DNA of 7,474 nucleotides from an uncultured Opitutia bacterium (GCA_937874455.1 CALNBE010000137.1:1-7474), one strand, 5' to 3'. Positions 1-6,804 are shown, numbered from the stretch's first letter. The notes: generated from the sequence alone by a model not told the origin. Numbers and translations: made by a program.

Positions 1-510
1 ATGGCAGAGCAGGTTGATTTTTTTGTTTCCCGCGATGACTCCGACTGGGAAATCGGCGGGCGGCAGGCGGCGGGTAACGGCAAGCGGGCCGATGCCGAGC
101 GCGGGGAGGTTGATGCCGACCAGAGCGCGGAGGAAATGGTGCTGGTGGGCGAAATCGGCGGCGGGGCTGCCGTGGTTGGGCGGGCCGATCATCACGGTGC
201 GGCCAAGGTTGGGCGGACGGTTTTTCCCGGAGAAAAGCAGCCGGGCGACCAGGCTGCCCATGGAGTGAGTGACAAAGTGGAGGCGAGGAAATTGTTCGGG
301 GCGGAGCGCGCGCAGCCGGGCGGGGAGAAAATCCTCGGCGATGGCGGCGATGGGCAGGCGGCGGGACGGATAGCTGATGTTTTCAACGTGGAAACCCGCG
401 CGGCGCAAATCCGCCTCCAGCCGCCGCATGATGAAGGCGTGCATGCCCACGCCGTGGAGCAGCACGACGCATTCTTTCCGGCGGGGAAAGTCGGCGGGGG
501 GAGGAAGCAT
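1..510 (-). CDS. Alpha/beta-hydrolase lipase/esterase, C-terminus cut by window edge
   Basis: The 170 residues visible look like the N-terminal two thirds of an alpha/beta-hydrolase of the triacylglycerol lipase / PGAP1-like type, which hydrolyses ester bonds. A strand ending in VVLLHGVG (residues 15-22) carries the oxyanion-hole HGxG motif. THSMGS (81-86) is the nucleophile elbow with Ser83, although the usual Gly before His is Thr. MIGPPNHGSPAAD (107-119) is the conserved post-elbow strand of lipases. The catalytic Asp and His would lie beyond position 1. I chose the ATG at 510 because it sits just before the first core strand, but no Shine-Dalgarno is visible. The frame is open further upstream, and a GTG at 585 would add a hydrophobic N-terminus (VCFSFSLVAALFIS) that could be a signal or membrane anchor. 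It lies 131 bp downstream of the small membrane protein gene on the same strand and may share its transcript. The natural substrate cannot be deduced. Confidence 0.82.
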   Translation of the reverse strand, partial: MLPPPADFPRRKECVVLLHGVGMHAFIMRRLEADLRRAGFHVENISYPSRRLPIAAIAEDFLPARLRALRPEQFPRLHFVTHSMGSLVARLLFSGKNRPPNLGRTVMIGPPNHGSPAADFAHQHHFLRALVGINLPALGIGPLAVTRRLPPADFPVGVIAGNKKINLLCH

Positions 511-579
511 GGACGGGGTGTAGCGGAAAAATTCCTTTTCGGAAATAAAAAGTGCCGCAACGAGACTGAAGGAAAAGCA

Positions 580-593
580 AACCACTGGTGGTT
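580..593 (-). repeat. Short inverted repeat between the small membrane protein and lipase genes
   Basis: AACCAC and GTGGTT flank a 2-base centre, which can fold as a 5-bp stem with a 4-base loop. On the minus strand it is followed by TGCTTTTCCTT. It could be a weak terminator after the small membrane protein gene (stop at 642), but the stem is short and the T-run is interrupted. The rest of the 511-641 spacer shows nothing I can name. The alternative GTG start of the lipase (585) falls inside this repeat. Confidence 0.2.
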
Positions 594-641
594 CGATCGG
601 CCAGTTTCACCGGGGATGCCTGCGCTTTAAACAAAGAAGTT

Positions 642-914
642 TTAAACAAGCCCAATGACCAGACCGAGGAAAAGAACCAAAAAGTAAGCCACTGGCGAGT
701 CGGAGAAGTAGTCCAGAAGCCAGAAGTAGAGTGAGGATGTCGCGGCGATGATGGCGGCGGCAATCAGCGTGTTCAGCAACGGGACATTGAGCAAAAGAAA
801 CATGCCGGTGACGACGACAGTATAGATGCCGGAGCAAAGGAAGGGTCTTGATGTGGCCACAAGGAGACGGGTGAGACCAATCAGAAGCAGGATTTTAAAC
901 AACAGGAAGTACAT
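642..914 (-). CDS. Small hydrophobic membrane protein, unknown function (90 aa)
   Basis: I do not recognise a family for this 90-residue protein. It is almost entirely hydrophobic, with probable membrane segments near residues 3-19, 31-47, 48-66 and 74-90. Short polar connections hold Arg16/Arg23 and an acidic turn LDYFSDSP (67-74). It ends on a hydrophobic stretch (LFLGLVIGLV) with no polar tail. The ATG at 914 lies 28 bases after the stop of the upstream VWA gene and is preceded by no clear Shine-Dalgarno. Its frame continues open upstream as an antiphase reading of the VWA gene, so the gene should start here, at the hydrophobic MYFLLFKILLLIG. Same strand and close spacing suggest cotranscription with the VWA gene. 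A role beside that membrane protein is inference only. The composition is far too hydrophobic to be a chance shadow ORF. Confidence 0.72.
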   Translation of the reverse strand: MYFLLFKILLLIGLTRLLVATSRPFLCSGIYTVVVTGMFLLLNVPLLNTLIAAAIIAATSSLYFWLLDYFSDSPVAYFLVLFLGLVIGLV

Positions 915-942
915 GATGATGGGTTTTGTTGATGGGGGTGTT

Positions 943-3504
943 TTATGCCGGTTTTTTCCGGCGGAGGAAAAATCCAGTGCGGGTCTGCAGGACTTCGAGG
1001 AGAAGGGTGAGAAGGAACGCGACGAGGAGCGGCTGGCTGATGTCCACCCAGGAGGCACGGCGGGGCGCGGACCAGACGGAAGGCAGATCGAGGCGCTCGG
1101 TGCCGCCGCTGGCGATGGAAAGATTGCGCAGGGTTTCGACGCGCGACGGGTCCATTTCCCATTCGGGATTGAGGGCTGCGGCCACCGGGCCAAAGGGCAG
1201 GGCGAACGGCGGTGATTTTTCTTCCGCGCCAGGGGCAGGCGGCAGAGCGACTGCGCCGCGGATCCATTGTCCGGGCGGCAATTCGAGCGCGGCTTGATAA
1301 TGCCCCGGAGCAATTTTTTCCCATGCGGCAGTCACCGGTTCATTGCTGGAGCCAATGGTGTAAACGAGCCGGGGCGGCGTCAGGGCGAGCCGAGTGAGCC
1401 AGGTGTCGTCGTGGCGCAAATCGATGTGCAAGGTGCTGCCGTCCACCCGGTGGTGGAGTCCGATGCCGGGGGGCATTTGGTCGCCCTGGAGCCAGCGGGT
1501 GAGGGTTTGGAGAAAATCGCCGTAGCCCGGCCAGGCGCGGATTTGGGCGGAGAAATCGCCGCCGAGGGGAAACGTGATGGCGGCGGTGCGGCCCGCGCCG
1601 CGTTGCCAGAAGGCGGTGAGCGGGGCCTGATATTCGTCACCGGAAATTGCGGCGGCGGAAGCCTGCGGGCGCAAGTAGCAGAGATTGTACCCGTCGATGG
1701 CGGTTGGCCAGGCCGGCTGGCGGGTGGCGAGTTCCTTCCAGCCTGTGGTGCCGATGAGCGGGGTGGCTTGCTCGATGAAGGCGGAGCGGGCGACGGCGAC
1801 GGTTTCCTGGGCGAACATGCCGACCAACTGCCCGGGGTTTTCGTTGAAGAAAATGCGCCCCTCGCCGAGCTGCGCCACTTCGGTGAGAAATTTTCCTCCG
1901 CTGTCGGTGGCCTGGCCCATGCCGATGACGCTGATGGTGATGCCGTCCTTGCGCATGTCGGCGATGAGCTTTTGGTAGTTGCCCATTTCCTGAGTGGCGT
2001 CGTTGGCGTCGGCAAACACCACTACGTGGCGGCGACCGGAGGGGGATTTTTTCAGCACATCCCACGCGGCTCGCAGGCCGGTGGGCACGGCAATGCCGCC
2101 GCCGGAGCTTTGGATGCGGCGGGCGGCGGCAACGAGTTGCTTGCGGTTGGGGCCGACTTGCACCAGCGGGGAAAATTCGTGGGCGGAGGTGTCGACGGCG
2201 AAGACCGCGACGGAATCATTGTCGCCGAGCAAGTTGATGGCCTCGACGGCGCCGGCGTTGGCCAGGTCCATTTTTTGCAAATGGGAACCGGGGATGTTCA
2301 TGCTCATGCTCCCGGAGCGGTCGAGGGCGATGGCCATGGCCAGGGCGAGTTTGCGGTGCTCCTGGCGCAGCTCCATGGAGACGGGCAGAATGGCGTCGAT
2401 GTTGGAGCCGAAGTAGCCGCCGGCGGCGTAGCTGGTTTTTCCTCCGCCCATCAGCAGGCCGCCGCCCTGCGCGGTGACGAAGAAGGGCAGGGCATCGAGA
2501 AATTCGGGGCGCAGTTTGTAGGCTGGGACATTGTTTAGGACGACCAGTTTGGCGCCGCCGAGTTGGGTGATAGTGGCGGCGGCGGGGTCGGTGACCACTT
2601 CGACTGCGACGCCGTGATTTTGCAGAACGGCGATCAGTGGATCATCGTGATAGGCGGTGACCAGCAGGGCACGGGGGCCGCCGTCGGCCTCGACCCAGAG
2701 CGTACCGGAATTGTTCCCCGGCAGCGGGTCGTTGACGGGGAGAATGCGGGCTTGATAGCGAAGGGAACTGCCCTGAGTCACCCGGTCGGTGAAGCGGATT
2801 CGGGCCTCGCCGTCGACGAGGGTGAGTTCGCTTTGCCCGATCAGGGTGCCGTCACGGTAAACCTCCAGCGGCACGGTGCTGCCGGCGGGCCCGCGGGCAG
2901 TGAGGGAGAGGAGGAAAGCCTCGCCTGCACGGATGCGGGATGGGGCGGAAAAGTCGTGGATGCGCGAGTCGCCCGCGGTGTCGGAGGCAACGAGGCGGTA
3001 GTCGAGGGCGATTTCCTCGTTGATCAAACGCTCGGCCAGTCCGTCGAGTGGTTCGCTGCTGTAGCCGTCGGAGAGTACCAGCAGGCGGGAGGGCCGTTCG
3101 GGATCAAGGCGGGCAAGCGTGTAGCGGATGGCGGCGGCGAGCCGGGTGGCGTTTCTGTTGCCTGGATAGATGCTGGTACCGTCGCCCTCGGAGCGGAGCA
3201 ACGGTTCGGCGGCGAAATCGACCACATGGAGCCGGTCATGTCCTCCGCGGGATTCTTCCAGGAGATTTTGCCATTCGGCCAGATTGGGGGCGATTTTGGC
3301 TTCGGCGGAAGCGGAACGGTCGGAAAGCACCCAGAGATCCAGCCCGTCGGCGGCGCGACGGATTTCGGGTTGGGCCAGCAGCAAGATGCCAAGAAGGAGA
3401 CAGAGGATGCGCAGCGGTCGGTGCAGGCGGAGGTTCCTCCAGAACCAGCCCAAGGCGAGAAATGCGGGGAGGAGCAGGAAAAATTCAGGGTGAAGAAAAC
3501 GCAT
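943..3504 (-). CDS. BatA-like membrane protein with two VWA domains and a glutamine amidotransferase-like domain
   Basis: This 853-residue protein is probably anchored in the cytoplasmic membrane. Numbering is from the ATG at 3504. Residues 1-45 match the BatA/aerotolerance-type N-terminus (MRFLHPEFFLLLPAFLAL, then a second helix near 32-44). A first VWA domain follows, with MIDAS residues DRSAS (62-66), Thr120 and Asp146 (VLSDG). A beta-rich linker spans about 180-275. Residues about 278-376 form a class I glutamine amidotransferase-like fold with a glycine-rich GGGLLMGGGKTS and no cysteine, so it is presumably non-catalytic. A second VWA domain has DRSGS (395-399), Thr475 and Asp499. PLTAFWQRGAGR (628-639) and the following Trp-rich region are typical of this family. 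A C-terminal helix (about 824-838) precedes a basic tail. Such proteins are thought to be metal-dependent scaffolds, often beside MoxR ATPases and DUF58 proteins, but neither is in this window. A TTG at 3570 could add 22 residues; I prefer the ATG because family N-termini begin at the FLHPEF motif. Confidence 0.9.
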   Translation of the reverse strand: MRFLHPEFFLLLPAFLALGWFWRNLRLHRPLRILCLLLGILLLAQPEIRRAADGLDLWVLSDRSASAEAKIAPNLAEWQNLLEESRGGHDRLHVVDFAAEPLLRSEGDGTSIYPGNRNATRLAAAIRYTLARLDPERPSRLLVLSDGYSSEPLDGLAERLINEEIALDYRLVASDTAGDSRIHDFSAPSRIRAGEAFLLSLTARGPAGSTVPLEVYRDGTLIGQSELTLVDGEARIRFTDRVTQGSSLRYQARILPVNDPLPGNNSGTLWVEADGGPRALLVTAYHDDPLIAVLQNHGVAVEVVTDPAAATITQLGGAKLVVLNNVPAYKLRPEFLDALPFFVTAQGGGLLMGGGKTSYAAGGYFGSNIDAILPVSMELRQEHRKLALAMAIALDRSGSMSMNIPGSHLQKMDLANAGAVEAINLLGDNDSVAVFAVDTSAHEFSPLVQVGPNRKQLVAAARRIQSSGGGIAVPTGLRAAWDVLKKSPSGRRHVVVFADANDATQEMGNYQKLIADMRKDGITISVIGMGQATDSGGKFLTEVAQLGEGRIFFNENPGQLVGMFAQETVAVARSAFIEQATPLIGTTGWKELATRQPAWPTAIDGYNLCYLRPQASAAAISGDEYQAPLTAFWQRGAGRTAAITFPLGGDFSAQIRAWPGYGDFLQTLTRWLQGDQMPPGIGLHHRVDGSTLHIDLRHDDTWLTRLALTPPRLVYTIGSSNEPVTAAWEKIAPGHYQAALELPPGQWIRGAVALPPAPGAEEKSPPFALPFGPVAAALNPEWEMDPSRVETLRNLSIASGGTERLDLPSVWSAPRRASWVDISQPLLVAFLLTLLLEVLQTRTGFFLRRKKPA

Positions 3505-3541
3505 CGGGAAGCGGAGAAAAATGAAACCGACGGAGAAGAGG

Positions 3542-3570
3542 GAGATGCGGGTTATTTCCCAGAAGGTCAA
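3542..3570 (-). promoter_or_regulatory. Possible sigma70-like promoter for the VWA gene
   Basis: On the minus strand TTGACC (3570-3565) resembles a -35 box and is followed 17 bases later by CATCTC (3547-3542), a poor -10 match. Transcription would begin near 3535, leaving a leader of about 30 bases before the ATG at 3504. If real, the TTG at 3570 is promoter sequence rather than a start codon. The weak -10 makes this tentative. Confidence 0.2.
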
Positions 3571-3632
3571 CCAAGAGGATGCGCAACGGTACAGGCGGAG
3601 GGATTTTTCCCCGGAGGATTTCGATTGAACGC

Positions 3633-3644
3633 GCCCCGCGGGGC
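3633..3644. repeat. Perfect 12-bp GC palindrome in the divergent intergenic region
   Basis: GCCCCGCGGGGC is identical to its own reverse complement and is followed on the plus strand by TTTAAG. It lies 17 bases before the start of the LysM lipoprotein gene and within the 156-bp divergent spacer. It could be a protein-binding site or fold as a 4-bp stem with a 4-base loop. It is too short, and wrongly placed, to be a convincing terminator, and in GC-rich DNA such a palindrome may be chance. Confidence 0.35.
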
Positions 3645-3660
3645 TTTAAGTCAGAAGGGC

Positions 3661-4455
3661 ATGAAGCGTCTCCCGTTTTTCAATCATTGCTTCGGGGCCG
3701 GAATCCTCGCACTGGGGGTGTTGTTGCTGGCTGGCTGCGACGAGCCACAGGCGGGGGCGTCGATTCCCGAAACCGAGGAGACTCTGTACAAGGACGCGCA
3801 ATTGCTGCGGGAGACGGATCCGGTGAGCGCGCGGGAGAAATTGTTGCAGGTCATCTCGAAACGCGGCAGCGACAATGCTCCTGGGTCGCATTTGGAGCTG
3901 GGGCGCATTTATCTGGACCGGAAGCAGGCGGTGGAGGCGATTTATCATTTTTCGCAATACGTGCGGCTGCGTCCCAAGTCGGAGCAGGCAGAGCAGGTGA
4001 AGGATCTGATCAACACCGCGCACAAGGTCTTCCTGCAAAACCTTCCTGGCCAGCCGTATTCGGGGAATGTCAATCGCGATGACTTGCTACAACGGCTGCG
4101 CATGGAAAATGACACGCTCAAGGGGAGAAATGCTGATCTGCAAAACCGCGTCGCCCAGCTGGAGCGAAACAGTGTTTCATTGCTGGCTGCGCAAAGGGAA
4201 GTGCCGGTTTCCACTCCCGCTGCCGTGGACTTGCAGGCCCTTTCGCCTGCCCAGCCACCACCGCCGCCACCGCCTACCGCGGCGCAGCAAATTCCCGCCA
4301 CCTACACCGTGCAACAGGGGGATTCGTTGTACCGAATCAGCTTGAAGGTGTACGGGACGCATAGCCGCTGGCAGGAAATTTACCGCGCCAATCAGCACCA
4401 GATGAGCAGCGCGAACGATTTGAAAGTCGGCATGGTGCTCAACCTGCCGCGGTAA
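3661..4455 (+). CDS. LysM-domain lipoprotein with TPR-like region and coiled coil
   Basis: This 264-residue envelope lipoprotein probably binds peptidoglycan. A basic N-terminus and hydrophobic core lead to the lipobox LAGC (23-26), so Cys26 should be lipidated. Residues about 42-125 are helical and TPR-like (AREKLLQVISKRGS, then HLELGRIYLDRKQAVEAIYH). Residues about 138-172 read as a coiled coil (LLQRLRMENDTLKGRNADLQ). A linker with seven consecutive prolines (199-205) leads to a single C-terminal LysM domain (213-263), with YTVQQGDSLYRISLKVYG at its start and LKVGMVLNLP at its end. Lipid anchor at one end and LysM at the other suggest a tether between membrane and cell wall. Asp27 follows the lipid Cys; in E. 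coli Asp at this position favours inner-membrane retention, but that rule may not hold here. AGAAGG lies only two bases before the ATG, too close for an ideal ribosome site. The desulfurase gene follows after 20 bp, so the two are probably cotranscribed. Confidence 0.9.
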   Translation: MKRLPFFNHCFGAGILALGVLLLAGCDEPQAGASIPETEETLYKDAQLLRETDPVSAREKLLQVISKRGSDNAPGSHLELGRIYLDRKQAVEAIYHFSQYVRLRPKSEQAEQVKDLINTAHKVFLQNLPGQPYSGNVNRDDLLQRLRMENDTLKGRNADLQNRVAQLERNSVSLLAAQREVPVSTPAAVDLQALSPAQPPPPPPPTAAQQIPATYTVQQGDSLYRISLKVYGTHSRWQEIYRANQHQMSSANDLKVGMVLNLPR

Positions 4456-4475
4456 AACGGGAAGCAGGCGACACC

Positions 4476-5657
4476 GTGGGCGCGTCCGAGCTGCATTATT
4501 TCGATGCCAACGCCACCGCGCCTCTGCGTCCGGAGGCCCGGGCGGCTTGGCTGGCGGCGGAGGAAAATCTCTGGGCCAACCCCGCCTCGCCCTCGGCAGC
4601 GGGCAGCCGGGCGGCGGCGGAGCTGGAGCACTGCCGCAGTGTGCTGGCGGGATGTTTGAGTGCGATGCCGGAAGATGTCGTGTTCACCAGCGGCGCGACC
4701 GAGGCGAATAACGCAGTGCTGGCGTTCGAGGCGGAGCGGCATCCCGCAGGCGCCATCCTGGTTTCCGCCATCGAGCATCCCAGCGTGCTGGAGGCGGCGC
4801 AAAAGTTTTGGAAAAATCGGGTTCATCTGCTGCCGGTGGAGAGCAACGGAAGCGTCTCCCTCCACGCCTTGGAGGAAATACTGCGGGCGCATCGCGACAT
4901 TTCCCTGGTCTCGCTAATGGCCGCCAACAATGAAACCGGCGTGCTGCAACCCTGGTGCGAAGCGGCGGCGCTGGCCCGCAATCACGGTGCGCGTTTTCAT
5001 TGCGACGCCACCCAGTGGATTGGGCGGCTTTCCGCGAAGGAAATGGGTGCCTGCGATTATGTCGTGGGCAGCGGTCACAAGTTTGGCGGGCCGAAGGGCA
5101 CGGGGTTTTTGAAATTGCGGGCAAAGGAAAATGTGGCGTTTGCCGGACAAGTGGGTGGCGGGCAGGAAAATCACCGCCGGGCCGGAACGGTCAACCTGCC
5201 CGCGATTACCGGAATGCTGGCGGCGCTGGCGGCGGGCGAGCGCGAGATGGAATTGCTGGCGGAGGAACACCGGAGCGCCCGGGCGGCCTTTGAGCAACGG
5301 CTGCGGCTGCGTTTTCCCTCCGCGATTATCCACGGTGAAGGCCGCGAACGTCTCTGGAACACGGTTTCAGTGGCAATGCCCCGGCATGGAAATTTGCGCT
5401 GGCTCAAGCGGCTGGAACGGCACGGATTCGTCGTTTCCACCGGATCGGCCTGCGCCACCGCCGACAACAAACCCTCGCACGTGCTGGCCGCGATGGGGTG
5501 TGCGGATGAAGTTGCCCGGCGCACCCTGCGGATCAGTGCCACGTCCGCCACGACGGCGGAGGATTGGCGCGGCCTGGCGCAGACGCTGGAAGTGGTGGCG
5601 CGGGAATTGGACGCGGACGCGGAGGAAAACGCCACCGGCGTGGTATTGCTGCCATGA
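4476..5657 (+). CDS. Cysteine desulfurase, NifS/IscS class (PLP-dependent)
   Basis: This 393-residue class V aminotransferase-fold enzyme removes sulfur from L-cysteine as an enzyme persulfide, yielding alanine and supplying Fe-S cluster or tRNA/cofactor thiolation pathways. Visible signatures are YFDANATAP (8-16), TSGATEANN (71-79), His101 in EHPSV (stacks on PLP), NNETG (151-155), Asp177 and Gln180 in CDATQ, the Schiff-base lysine Lys202 in SGHKFGGPKG, RRAGTVN (234-240), and catalytic Cys326 in STGSACATADNKPSHVL. The longer loop around the cysteine places it in group I (NifS/IscS) rather than SufS. All key residues are present and the length is normal. The start is GTG at 4476, which places the first strand correctly; a weak GCAGG lies upstream. 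No iscU, iscR, suf or nif partner is in the window, so NifS, IscS or a tRNA-dedicated desulfurase cannot be separated. The stop overlaps the recF start. Confidence 0.94.
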   Translation: MGASELHYFDANATAPLRPEARAAWLAAEENLWANPASPSAAGSRAAAELEHCRSVLAGCLSAMPEDVVFTSGATEANNAVLAFEAERHPAGAILVSAIEHPSVLEAAQKFWKNRVHLLPVESNGSVSLHALEEILRAHRDISLVSLMAANNETGVLQPWCEAAALARNHGARFHCDATQWIGRLSAKEMGACDYVVGSGHKFGGPKGTGFLKLRAKENVAFAGQVGGGQENHRRAGTVNLPAITGMLAALAAGEREMELLAEEHRSARAAFEQRLRLRFPSAIIHGEGRERLWNTVSVAMPRHGNLRWLKRLERHGFVVSTGSACATADNKPSHVLAAMGCADEVARRTLRISATSATTAEDWRGLAQTLEVVARELDADAEENATGVVLLP

Positions 5658-6727
5658 GGATCACCCACCTCAGAATGGCGGACTTTCGCAATGTTTCCTT
5701 TGCGGAAACCGCGCTGGACGCACCGCGCATTTTCCTCCTCGGCGCGAACGGGCAGGGGAAAACCAACCTGCTGGAGGCGGTCGGACTGCTGCCCGCGCTG
5801 CGTTCCTTTCGCACGCCGGAAACCGCGCTGCTCATCCGCCACGGCGCGGCGGCGGCGCAAATGGCCTGCACGCTGGAGCACGAGCGCGAGGGCACGGTGA
5901 CCGTGCAGGTGACGATTTCCTCCAAGAAAAAAAGCGCGACAGTGGACGGGGAAAACATCCGGCAAATGTCGGCCTACCTCGGACGTTTCCCGGTGGTGGC
6001 CTTTTGCTCCGACGACATCGAGTTGCTGCGCGGCGCGCCTGGGCGGCGGCGGCGCTGGCTGGATCTGGCCATCGCGGCGCACGACCCGGAGTATCTCGAC
6101 GCGTTGCGCCGCTACCACGCGGCGCTGACGGGAAGAAATCTGCTGCTGCGGCAGCCAGAACCGTCCGCGGGGGAATTGTCCGCCTTTGAAAAAGTCCTCG
6201 CGCCCTGCGCCGCCGCCGTGGTGCGGGCGCGGAGGAAAACGCTGGAGGAACTGGGCCGGGAGCTGGTGGCGGCATGCGAGGGCATCGGCCTGCCGTCCGC
6301 GGTGGCCGGACTGGCTTACGAACCAAGCGCCGCGACGGAAGACGCCGGCGGCTGGGAGGAAATTTATCTGCGCCAACGGAAGGCTGACACGCTTTTGCGC
6401 ACCACCCAGCGCGGTCCGCACCGGGACGATTTTCTCTTCCGTTTCGGTGCCCATCCCGCCCGGGATGTCGCCTCGGAGGGACAGCAGCGCGGACTGGTTT
6501 TGGGACTGGCGCTGGCCCAGTTGGTATTGGTGCGGCGGCGCACCGGACTCGCGCCGATTGTGCTGGCGGACGATATTCTCGGAGAACTGGACCCGGCGCG
6601 CAAACGCGGCTTTTGGGAAACCCTCGGGGACGACAGCCAGGTGCTGGCCACCGGCACCGTGCCGCCGGAAAGCGCAAAGGAATGGCGGACACTGCGCGTG
6701 GAGCAGGGGAATTATTTCACGGTTTGA
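5654..6727 (+). CDS. recF: DNA replication and repair protein RecF
   Basis: This 357-residue protein has the normal RecF length and architecture. RecF is an SMC/Rad50-like ATPase that binds gapped DNA and, with RecO and RecR, loads RecA during gap repair in the cytoplasm. MRITHLRMADFRN is the typical start. Walker A is GANGQGKTN (30-38). SDDIELLRGAPGRRRRWLD (119-137) and RTTQRGPHRDDF (249-260) are RecF-specific. The ABC signature is SEGQQRG (274-280). Walker B and D-loop read IVLADDILGELD (302-313), and LATGT (331-335) matches the family's late conserved strand. The ATG at 5654 overlaps the desulfurase TGA in ATGA, with no Shine-Dalgarno, which points to translation by coupling to the upstream gene. 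recF is often beside dnaA, dnaN and gyrB; here it is not. A weak hairpin follows the stop codon. Confidence 0.95.
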   Translation: MRITHLRMADFRNVSFAETALDAPRIFLLGANGQGKTNLLEAVGLLPALRSFRTPETALLIRHGAAAAQMACTLEHEREGTVTVQVTISSKKKSATVDGENIRQMSAYLGRFPVVAFCSDDIELLRGAPGRRRRWLDLAIAAHDPEYLDALRRYHAALTGRNLLLRQPEPSAGELSAFEKVLAPCAAAVVRARRKTLEELGRELVAACEGIGLPSAVAGLAYEPSAATEDAGGWEEIYLRQRKADTLLRTTQRGPHRDDFLFRFGAHPARDVASEGQQRGLVLGLALAQLVLVRRRTGLAPIVLADDILGELDPARKRGFWETLGDDSQVLATGTVPPESAKEWRTLRVEQGNYFTV

Positions 6728-6740
6728 TTGGTTCGCACGC

Positions 6741-6774
6741 TCCGATCCGCGGTGAAAATGCCACCGGATGCGGA
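6741..6774. terminator. Possible bidirectional terminator hairpin between convergent genes
   Basis: TCCGATCCGCGGTG (6741-6754) can pair with CACCGGATGCGGA (6762-6774) around the loop AAAATGC. This gives about 12 base pairs with a 2-base bulge on the left arm and a 1-base bulge on the right. It lies 13 bases after the recF stop and 30 bases from the stop of the convergent gene, where a shared terminator would be expected. There is no clean T-run on either strand (GAAATTTAG follows on plus), so intrinsic termination is uncertain. Confidence 0.35.
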
Positions 6775-6804
6775 GAAATTTAGCGGAGAGGAAAATTTCC
6801 TTTG

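Noticed and set aside
1..630. A 209-codon plus-strand open frame at the left edge
   Set aside because: It is antisense and codon-aligned to the lipase, whose HGVG and HSMGS motifs are on the minus strand.
948..961. CCGG-TTTTTT-CCGG inverted repeat at the end of the VWA gene
   Set aside because: It falls inside the coding sequence for the basic C-terminal tail, the stem is only 4 bp, and the T-run is the loop rather than a trailing tract, so it is not a terminator.
1267..2538. A 423-codon plus-strand open frame
   Set aside because: It lies wholly antisense to the VWA gene, whose opposite strand shows clear MIDAS motifs. The composition is biased and no domain is visible.
3625..3650. TTGAAC ... 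TTTAAG as a plus-strand promoter for the LysM gene
   Set aside because: The spacing is only 14 bases and the transcript would begin a few bases before the ATG, so the match is not convincing.
2563..4455. A 630-codon open frame on the plus strand running antisense through the VWA gene into the LysM gene
   Set aside because: Only its last 264 codons, from ATG 3661, look like protein. The upstream part is the codon-aligned antisense of the VWA gene, rich in Gly, Ala, Glu and Asp, as expected from high third-position GC.
5171..6454. A 427-codon minus-strand open frame across the desulfurase-recF junction
   Set aside because: It is antisense to two well-supported genes and has Arg/Ala/Pro-rich low-information composition with no motif.
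6771..6800. Near-direct repeat GCGGAGAAATTT / GCGGAGAGGAAAATTT and a small GGAAAATTTCC inverted repeat in the recF-EEP spacer
   Set aside because: The repeats are short, imperfect and AT-biased. The inverted repeat has no room for a loop, and nothing ties it to a function.
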